Shown piece by piece: positions 1 through 4,508 of a DNA stretch of 5,954 nucleotides. The first letter of the stretch is position 1. Every line of letters starts with the position of its first letter. The DNA is from Legionella genomosp. 1 (lineage in GTDB: Bacteria; Pseudomonadota; Gammaproteobacteria; Legionellales; Legionellaceae). Under the pieces are notes generated by a model, which searched no databases, had not been told where the DNA came from, and saw only the letters and a program-made list of their open reading frames with translations. Made by a program: the position numbers and the translations under genes. The stretch is taken from contig CAMBDN010000161.1 in assembly GCA_945865355.1 (NCBI GenBank), positions 1-5,954 on the forward strand. The letters run 5' to 3'.

Positions 1-99
1 GGCGCGTGGGTAAAAAAACTTTTTATACCCGGGTAGGGCTCTATATTCATGAACGAATCGATTAAGACTTTCTTTGTTCGCTTGACTCATCGTTGGCAT
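1..99 (-). CDS. Unrecognised protein, N-terminal 33 codons only (runs off the window)
   Basis: An open leftward frame starts with ATG at 97-99 and has no stop before the window edge. The visible part begins MPTMSQANKES and ends PGYKKFFYPRA; it is basic and rich in aromatic residues near the edge. The start is well supported: AGGAG (minus strand, 106-110) sits 6 nt upstream of the ATG. A second in-frame ATG at codon 4 (88-90) is possible but too far from that ribosome binding site to be preferred. I do not recognise the family from 33 residues and assign no function. It points the same way as the traC operon but is separated from it by about 400 bp of non-coding DNA, so it probably has its own promoter. 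A T7 run on the minus strand (codons for FF) lies close to the edge. Confidence 0.65.
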   Translation of the reverse strand, partial: MPTMSQANKESLNRFVHEYRALPGYKKFFYPRA

Positions 100-200
100 T
101 TTTAGCTCCTACTTCATTGTTCAGGTCCCCGCTTATGCTGCATGCCCCCGGGGGGCTATAGATGAGGTTTCTCAGCAAAAAGAGGCTATATTTGCGAGAT

Positions 201-209
201 AATATACCA
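201..209 (-). promoter_or_regulatory. Possible extended -10 promoter for the leftward partial gene
   Basis: On the minus strand the sequence reads TGGTATATT, an extended -10 (TGN followed by TATATT, 5 of 6 to consensus). No good -35 is visible, which fits an extended -10 promoter. Transcription would start near 194 and give a leader of about 95 nt before the ATG at 99. That leader contains the GC-rich dyad at 144-156. Prediction from motif only. Confidence 0.3.
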
Positions 210-279
210 TAAAAAAAGCATTAAGTAAAAAAATAAATCACATTTGTGGCGCTATTATTCTCACGAGATGGCCGTTCAG

Positions 280-334
280 GTGAGTAGACTGGCGGGGCTT
301 CCCCGCCAACCCCTCTCAGAGCCGCGCGTGAGCC
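280..334 (-). other. Probable group II intron 3'-end remnant (domain V 3' strand and domain VI)
   Basis: Read on the minus strand, 334-319 gives GGCTCACGCGCGGCTC. It matches the 3' strand of group II intron domain V, whose usual form is CACG-NN-CGGTTC after a GAAA loop. Next, 318-280 reads TGAGAGGGG, then a perfect 8-bp hairpin TGGCGGGG/CCCCGCCA with an AAG loop, then a tail AGTCTACTCAC. This is the layout of domain VI, with a candidate branch-point A in CTACTC and an intron end in AC. The domain V 5' strand (GAGCCG...GAAA) is absent, as is any reverse transcriptase. The fragment is therefore at most about 55 nt and cannot splice. Recognition is from memory of the family consensus; the exact 3' boundary (279-281) is uncertain. 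Confidence 0.5.
290..308. repeat. Perfect 8-bp GC-rich inverted repeat
   Basis: TGGCGGGG at 290-297 pairs with CCCCGCCA at 301-308 around a 3-nt loop. It is best read as the distal stem of the group II intron domain VI remnant. It has no T-run on either side, so it is unlikely to be an intrinsic terminator on its own. Confidence 0.8.
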
Positions 335-354
335 TGGTCCTACATTAAGGCAGG
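333..354. repeat. Imperfect hairpin beside the intron remnant
   Basis: CCTG (333-336) and CCT (339-341) pair with AGG (348-350) and CAGG (351-354), with a 2-nt bulge (GT) and loop ACATTA. It abuts the point where the domain V homology stops, so it may mark the junction or simply be chance. Confidence 0.4.
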
Positions 355-460
355 TCGCTAGAGTTTGAATTTTACGCATGTTGTGTGTTCATTGATTTAA
401 AGTGCCGGCAACGGGTAGAGTTGCAGCTTAATTCAGTGAAATTTAGGAAAATAATTTAAA

Positions 461-484
461 ACAGAAAGTATTTGGCTCTTCTGT
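461..484 (-). terminator. Weak candidate terminator of the traC operon
   Basis: ACAGAA (461-466) pairs with TTCTGT (479-484), giving a 6-bp stem with a 12-nt loop. On the minus strand it is followed by an interrupted T-rich tract (TTTAAATTATTTT). It lies 14 bp past the stop of the membrane-protein gene, the right place for an operon terminator, but the stem is short and AT-rich. Confidence 0.3.
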
Positions 485-497
485 GCGTTTGTAGAAA

Positions 498-1073
498 TTA
501 ATCAATCGCAAAAACAGAAATTCCAATACCTACTAATCCGACGATCATCATCGCTTGAAAAAAATCAGCTGAATGATTTAAAAGAAGGTGGTTTCCTGTT
601 AGTTGATTGGAAATCACCGCACCTACTGCGGTAGCCGCCAGAGGCAACACAATGCTTCTGCTTGCTGATTTTAAAACTTGTACGGCGGCGGCAATTTCTA
701 TGAAATAAGTTAAGCCAATTTTCAAAGATTTTAAATCGGGGCTGTTTAAAAAATTCAATATAAAAATCAGAGCAAATACTGATAATCCCAATGCAATAAA
801 GTTACCTACGATGGGTCTCACATTGCACATTTTAATGATTCGGCCAATCACTAATTCGGAAAATGAGGGGTTTGCACGATTTGTTTTTAAAGCACGCGCT
901 GCTTCTACCTGCTGCATACCGCTATCAAATTCGGTTAAGGTATGGCGGGATTTATAGGAGATGTCGAATAAGTCTTTTTTAAGTTGCGCATATTCTTGTA
1001 TTTTACGTTGTGCGTCAACTTGTAATTTTAATTCATTGATTTCCTTATCAGTCACTTCAAGTGCGTACTCCAT
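498..1073 (-). CDS. Unrecognised multi-pass membrane protein, third gene of the traC-traD operon
   Basis: This 191-residue protein has a charged N-terminal half (residues ~5-60, Glu/Lys/Gln-rich, likely coiled coil) and a hydrophobic C-terminal half. Likely membrane segments are ~88-109 (very hydrophobic, FIALGLSVFALIFILNFL), ~118-136, ~141-156 and ~171-190; the second and third are less certain. There is no signal peptide, Walker motif or conserved Cys/His cluster, so it is not the coupling protein TraG that follows traCD on Ti plasmids. The start at 1071-1073 is supported by GAGGTG four bases upstream, inside the end of the traD-like gene; the two genes overlap by 22 bp. I do not recognise the family. 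From position and topology it could link the relaxosome to the membrane, in the manner of the single-pass MobB of RSF1010; that is inference only. Confidence 0.8.
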   Translation of the reverse strand: MEYALEVTDKEINELKLQVDAQRKIQEYAQLKKDLFDISYKSRHTLTEFDSGMQQVEAARALKTNRANPSFSELVIGRIIKMCNVRPIVGNFIALGLSVFALIFILNFLNSPDLKSLKIGLTYFIEIAAAVQVLKSASRSIVLPLAATAVGAVISNQLTGNHLLLNHSADFFQAMMIVGLVGIGISVFAID

Positions 1074-1507
1074 GTTTCACCTCGTTGTAATTTTTCTTTT
1101 TGGTAGAGTAGGGCGCCTATTAATGTTGCTCTTGATAAGGTTCCCAATCCGGCATTCTCAATATCTGCACCTAAGCGAACTAAATTTCTAAATCGTATGG
1201 TTTTCCAATCATCGCCAAGAGTTAATTTTAATTGTTCTAAGTGCTCTTCATTTTTATTTTTCCTTTCAAGAAAAGATTTTCCTATGGCGTATATCTGATG
1301 CTCTCTATCCACCTCTTTATCGATAAATAGTTTTACATCGCCGAGCAACTGATTAAATAAAGTGGACTCCATGTACCCCTGTTCACTGATTACTAAACCA
1401 CTGTATTCAGCATACATCCCATTAAAAAACTTTCTTCGTGACTCGTATTTTCTATGTTTGGAATTTTCAATATGCAGGCGAGTCAATAATTTATTTCTTT
1501 TACCCAT
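1052..1507 (-). CDS. traD: TraD-like conjugal transfer protein with a long N-terminal extension
   Basis: The product is a basic 151-residue protein with no membrane segment. Residues ~105-137 (RFRNLVRLGADIENAG, then a run ending LIGALL) match the pattern I associate with the small TraD family of Ti-type plasmids: an Arg-rich start, LG.....AG, then GALL. Agrobacterium TraD is only about 70 residues, so here the family motif sits at the C-terminus behind about 100 extra residues that I do not recognise (charged, probably helical). Its ATG overlaps the stop of the traC-like gene in TGATG and no ribosome binding site is evident, so translation probably depends on ribosomes finishing traC, or on frameshifting at the A8 run just before. 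Likely role: accessory relaxosome protein. TraD's molecular function is poorly defined in any system. Confidence 0.6.
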   Translation of the reverse strand: MGKRNKLLTRLHIENSKHRKYESRRKFFNGMYAEYSGLVISEQGYMESTLFNQLLGDVKLFIDKEVDREHQIYAIGKSFLERKNKNEEHLEQLKLTLGDDWKTIRFRNLVRLGADIENAGLGTLSRATLIGALLYQKEKLQRGETWSTHLK

Positions 1508-1752
1508 CAGTTTTTTTTAATGACATCGGTTTGTGGTGATTTTTCTATAAGAGAAGAATACTTTTGGCTTATTAACGAAAATTCTTTTTCAATTATTTCG
1601 TCTTCTAAATCAAGTAACTTGAATTTTTTGGCTAGTTTATTAATTTTATCAGCGCGTTGTTTTTCAATGGCGTCAATTTTGTATTGTATTTTTTTAATCT
1701 GCTCGAGAAGAACTTGTTTTTTATCACTAGCAACTGGGCCTTTATTTTCCAT
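1507..1752 (-). CDS. traC: TraC-like relaxosome accessory protein
   Basis: The 81-residue product is almost entirely charged and helical. Residues ~12-70 follow the pattern of Agrobacterium TraC: a heptad-rich stretch with KKIQYKIDAIEKQRADKI, then a small-hydrophobic KLAKKFKLLDLEDEIIEKEF segment and a lysine-rich tail. A longer frame opens at a GTG (1855-1857) and would add MTGWFAALIFLILTC-type residues, but I reject that start: the GTG is inside the predicted nic site, it has no ribosome binding site, and the best promoter lies downstream of it. The ATG at 1750-1752 has AGAAGG 8 nt upstream and gives the usual family length. It is first in a three-gene operon divergent from the relaxase, as on Ti plasmids. 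Likely role: DNA or relaxase binding at oriT. The last codons are ATT AAA AAA AAC TGA, a possible slippery site. Confidence 0.65.
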   Translation of the reverse strand: MENKGPVASDKKQVLLEQIKKIQYKIDAIEKQRADKINKLAKKFKLLDLEDEIIEKEFSLISQKYSSLIEKSPQTDVIKKN

Positions 1753-1780
1753 TTCATATGCCTTCTTATTATTTGTATTA

Positions 1781-1809
1781 AGTTTATATTTGGAATCAGG
1801 ACACGTCAA
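1781..1809 (-). promoter_or_regulatory. Sigma70-type promoter of the traC-traD operon
   Basis: On the minus strand a -35 TTGACG (1809-1804, 5 of 6 to consensus) is followed after exactly 17 bp by a -10 TAAACT (1786-1781, 4 of 6). Transcription would start near 1774, leaving a leader of about 20 nt with AGAAGG (1766-1761) before the ATG at 1752. It lies about 40 bp from the nic site, so relaxosome binding at oriT could influence it. Confidence 0.6.
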
Positions 1810-1850
1810 TATCAAAAAGATGAGCGCAGCGAACCATCCAGTCATTGGTA

Positions 1851-1885
1851 TGCGCACTTATGCATTGCTATGCAATGCGCGCGCG
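1851..1885 (-). other. oriT: Predicted origin of transfer (oriT) with an RSF1010-type nic site
   Basis: On the minus strand, the inverted repeat GCATTGC-ATA-GCAATGC (1878-1862) is followed one base later by TAAGTGCGC (1860-1852). The same nine bases form the core of the RSF1010/R1162 nic region (TAAGTGCGCCCT), where they also directly follow an inverted repeat with a 3-nt loop. By analogy the nick falls between G (1853) and C (1852) on the minus strand, and the relaxase would attach to the 5' end at 1852. Transfer would then run leftward, traC operon first and relaxase gene last. The location between divergent traC and traA agrees with Ti plasmids. An alternating GC stretch (1877-1885) lies on the far side. 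The nick position is inferred by analogy. Confidence 0.75.
1862..1878. repeat. 7-bp inverted repeat of oriT
   Basis: GCATTGC (1862-1868) and GCAATGC (1872-1878) are perfect inverted copies separated by TAT. In MOBQ systems such a repeat next to nic is bound by the relaxase and acts as a hairpin when transfer ends. An outer, shorter pair (TGCGCA at 1851-1856, TGCGC at 1876-1880) surrounds it. Confidence 0.85.
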
Positions 1886-1895
1886 TTATGGTAAA

Positions 1896-1923
1896 TTCGT
1901 AAATAGAAATAGATAGATAGAAT
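1896..1923 (+). promoter_or_regulatory. Weak candidate promoter of the relaxase gene
   Basis: A -10 TAGAAT (1918-1923, 5 of 6) has only a poor -35 (TTCGTA, 1896-1901) 16 bp upstream. It overlaps a short run of ATAG repeats (about 1903-1920). The relaxase ATG at 1951 has no clear ribosome binding site (only a weak GTGAAA), suggesting low expression. A promoter further left, across oriT, is equally possible. Confidence 0.3.
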
Positions 1924-1950
1924 AAGAACAAAACCCGTGAAATAAACGAC

Positions 1951-4485
1951 ATGGCTATTTATCACTATCATCGGGAAATAGGAAAGCGCTGCCAAGGCAA
2001 AAATGGCGTATTTGCTGCGGCCTACATTCGTGGTGAAAAAAGAACGTGTGATAGAACGGGTGAGACAAAAGACTTTAGTAACAAGCCGGACGTCATTTAT
2101 AAACATACATTTATTCCCGAAGACGCCCCTCAATGGGCGCAGGATTTAAGAAACAGCCAGGTTGTCGATAGCGAAGGAAAAAAACACAGCGACAGGGATG
2201 GCACGCAGTTTTCAAGTTACGCCTGGAATCAAATTGAATTTTCTGAAAAACGCGTCGATTCGCAATTGTACTTTCATGATGACATTGCAATACCTAATTT
2301 ATTAAATAAAGAACAAGCCATTGAGCTGGTTGATGATTTTGTAAAAAGCAGCCTAGCTGTTAATGGATTATTTTGTGATGTGGCGATTCACTGGGATGAT
2401 AACAATCACCACGTGCATGTTCTCATGCCTTTGCGCACGATGACTGATTCAGGCTTTAGTAAAAAGCTGCGGTTTAAACAATCCGATCTAACCCATGAAG
2501 TAAAACGTATAAGGGAAGCGTGGTCAGTTATTACAAATCAAAAATTGCATTCTCTTGGTATCGATGAGCGCATTGATCATCGCAGTTATAAAGACCGGGG
2601 CATTGCATTAGAGCCTTCCGTTAAGCTCGGTAAATTCATGCGTTTCCCGGAACAACCCGTAGCCGCACGAAAACTACAGGAAAATGAATTAATAAAAAAA
2701 ATCAATTCTAACGCCATTCAACATGATCCCGGTATCCTTGCTCAAAAAATCACGCAAGAGAACATATCGTTTGACTCAAACGTGGTAAGCGATGAAATTA
2801 ACCGCCGCGTTATTCTTGCTGAGCTTGATTCTATTGATACACCGACTGATGTCCTGGTTGATCCAATCCTTGAGTGTTTATTGCAATCGATTCAAGGGAA
2901 AGAAGGTATTTTCAATGAACGAACTTTGAAAAAAAATATATTGGCGATCACCCACTCCGAAGGCGAATTTAATCGAATTTTTAATGAAGTCATTTCCAAT
3001 AACAACATCATATCATTAGGACTTGGTGAGGACGGACGACAGCACTTTGTTGGACGACATGCGTTTGATTTGGAAAACGGTTTGCTCAAAACAACGCATT
3101 ATTTAGCGGCACGCAATACCTTTAAAGTATCCAGGAGACTGGTTAGGGGCATTGGTGTTAAATTTGGATTAAACGCCTCGCAGCAGAGGGCATTATTGCA
3201 TCTGACACGTTCTGGAAATGCTGCCATTGTATGTGGTTATGCCGGAACGGGTAAAACCTATATGTTGAAAGCGGCGAAAGAAATTTGGGAGAAATCTGGT
3301 TTTAATTTAATTGGATTATCCACGTCTGGTAAAGCCGCCTCCAGCCTTGAAATTGAAACCGGAATGACATCAAAAACCATTTACAGCTTTCTGGAAGCGG
3401 TTAAGAACAATAAAATTACAGTGAATGACAAAACCATTCTTGTGATGGATGAAATGGGCATGACATCTCTTGATGACATGAGTGCCGTTATGGAAATAGT
3501 TCGTGTGAATGGTGCGAAAATCGCCGGTGTGGGTGACGTGGAACAAACGCAACCCGTTGGTCGGGGCGCGCCGCAAAGAGCGATGGTAGATGCTATAGGT
3601 TCTGTGTCGCTCGATACCATTATTAGACAGAATACCGCATGGCAGCGAGACGCTACTATGTTACTTGAAACCAATAATACAGCCGCGGGTTTTGATTTGT
3701 ATGAGGAGCACGGTTTCGTTCATTTACACGAAACCAATGCTCTGGCGGCATCTGAAACCGTTGAGCGGTGGTATGCCAACTATCGTGCTGAAAGAGACGC
3801 TCCGATTAAAGACTTTGTTATGGCGGCCTTCAAAAATGAAACAGTGGGTGTGCTTAATGCATTAGCTCGGGACAAGCTTTTAGTGAGTGGGGTGATAGGT
3901 GCTGGTGTATCCATCGCGGTTGAGAAAGGCTCTATCGTGGTTTCGTCTGGTGAGCGATTGTTGTTCACCAAGAATGATGGTCACGTGGGCGTTAAAAATG
4001 GTGATTTTGCGACCGTGCTTTCTGTGTCGCCGGACGCCAAAACCCTACAAGTGCAGTTGGATAGTGGCAAGGTTGTGGCGTTTGATTTAGCCAACTACAA
4101 GCATATTGCCTACGGGTATGCAGCGACCGTTCATAAGCTGCAAGGCCATACAACAAAGGATTGCAATGTGTTGGTAGATGGCGCGGGCTGGGATAGGCAC
4201 AAGTTCCTTGTCGCCGCAACGCGGCATAAATCCAGTTTGAATATTCACGCGGCCAAAGAGAACTTTGTTGATTTAGCACATCTGAAAGCATCCGTTAGTC
4301 GCCATGGGCTAAATGATATATTGACTGATTTTCCTGTGGCATTTGGCGAGCGGCGCGGGTTTGATGTGAAGGCAACAGCCGCCATGGCCACCAGCCGTAT
4401 TCAAAAAGGCAAGGCACGAGTGTACGATGCGGTAGGCTATCTTTTCAACTACCAGGCCGCCATGGAGCAAGGGCAGTCGGCGTAG
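1951..4485 (+). CDS. traA: MOBQ relaxase-helicase (MobA/MobL domain fused to a RecD-like helicase), TraA type
   Basis: The 844-residue protein nicks oriT, stays bound to the 5' end and unwinds the transferred strand. The N-terminus (~1-220) is a MobA/MobL relaxase: MAIYHYH start, candidate catalytic Tyr25 in FAAAYIRGEK (the same position as Tyr25 of RSF1010 MobA), and metal-binding H147, H154 and H156 in HWDDNNHHVHVLMP. Residues ~250-400 resemble the linker of TraA/TraI-type proteins. A superfamily 1B helicase follows: Walker A GYAGTGKT (429-436), Walker B ILVMDE (496-501), GDVEQTQP (528-535), YGYAATVHKLQG (721-732) and VAATRHK (754-760). All key residues are present, so it looks functional. 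It is shorter than Ti-plasmid TraA (about 1,100 residues), lacking most of the C-terminal part. The stop (TAG, 4483-4485) lies 2 bp from an insertion sequence, so the C-terminus may have been cut by that insertion. The start is fixed by the family's conserved MAIYH. Confidence 0.93.
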   Translation: MAIYHYHREIGKRCQGKNGVFAAAYIRGEKRTCDRTGETKDFSNKPDVIYKHTFIPEDAPQWAQDLRNSQVVDSEGKKHSDRDGTQFSSYAWNQIEFSEKRVDSQLYFHDDIAIPNLLNKEQAIELVDDFVKSSLAVNGLFCDVAIHWDDNNHHVHVLMPLRTMTDSGFSKKLRFKQSDLTHEVKRIREAWSVITNQKLHSLGIDERIDHRSYKDRGIALEPSVKLGKFMRFPEQPVAARKLQENELIKKINSNAIQHDPGILAQKITQENISFDSNVVSDEINRRVILAELDSIDTPTDVLVDPILECLLQSIQGKEGIFNERTLKKNILAITHSEGEFNRIFNEVISNNNIISLGLGEDGRQHFVGRHAFDLENGLLKTTHYLAARNTFKVSRRLVRGIGVKFGLNASQQRALLHLTRSGNAAIVCGYAGTGKTYMLKAAKEIWEKSGFNLIGLSTSGKAASSLEIETGMTSKTIYSFLEAVKNNKITVNDKTILVMDEMGMTSLDDMSAVMEIVRVNGAKIAGVGDVEQTQPVGRGAPQRAMVDAIGSVSLDTIIRQNTAWQRDATMLLETNNTAAGFDLYEEHGFVHLHETNALAASETVERWYANYRAERDAPIKDFVMAAFKNETVGVLNALARDKLLVSGVIGAGVSIAVEKGSIVVSSGERLLFTKNDGHVGVKNGDFATVLSVSPDAKTLQVQLDSGKVVAFDLANYKHIAYGYAATVHKLQGHTTKDCNVLVDGAGWDRHKFLVAATRHKSSLNIHAAKENFVDLAHLKASVSRHGLNDILTDFPVAFGERRGFDVKATAAMATSRIQKGKARVYDAVGYLFNYQAAMEQGQSA

Positions 4486-4487
4486 AG

Positions 4488-4508
4488 AGTGTAATTTAAC
4501 TTGTGTAA
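4488..4508 (+). repeat. Left terminal inverted repeat of the insertion sequence
   Basis: It begins AGTGTAATTTAA and ends TTGTGTAA; it matches the right repeat at 20 of 21 positions, the one difference being C at 4500 (T in the right repeat). Homology stops immediately outside it. Confidence 0.9.

Larger units (their letters stand above)
100..497. other. Intergenic region without a convincing gene
   Basis: This stretch of about 400 bp separates the membrane-protein gene from the leftward gene at the window edge. It contains short dyads and mixed composition: a GC-rich near-palindrome at 144-156 (GCCCCCGGGGGGC), a repeated GGCTATA at 154-160 and 184-190, an A/T-rich block at about 190-245, then a GC-rich structured block at 280-354 resembling a group II intron 3' end plus a hairpin, and finally A/T-rich DNA with a weak leftward terminator. 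The only open frames are tiny (16 and 26 codons) and lack supporting signals. An origin of replication cannot be excluded, but I see no iterons or DnaA-box cluster. Confidence 0.6.

Noticed and set aside
162..212. 16-codon rightward open frame starting MRFLSKK
   Set aside because: Too short, no promoter, and only a run of G upstream that belongs to the GC-rich dyad.
190..220. Possible dif/XerCD recombination site (GTATATTAT on the minus strand)
   Set aside because: Only the central bases resemble dif; the XerC-side arm does not match.
290..308. Strong GC hairpin as an intrinsic terminator
   Set aside because: No T-run follows on either strand; it fits intron domain VI better.
268..348. 26-codon rightward open frame starting MAVQVSRLAG across the hairpin
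   Set aside because: No ribosome binding site, and its codons coincide with the reverse strand of the intron-like structure, so the frame is explained by that RNA.
1520..1902. Rightward open frames of 124 and 81 codons opposite traC
   Set aside because: Hydrophobic translations arise from the reverse strand of a lysine-rich coiled-coil gene; no ribosome binding sites, and they run through the oriT.
1858..2133. 91-codon leftward open frame overlapping the start of the relaxase gene
   Set aside because: It is antisense to the well-supported relaxase coding sequence, ends in the oriT repeat and has no signal of its own.
3992..4291. Leftward 99-codon open frame inside the helicase region
   Set aside because: Shadow of the relaxase-helicase gene; composition and motifs clearly belong to the rightward frame.
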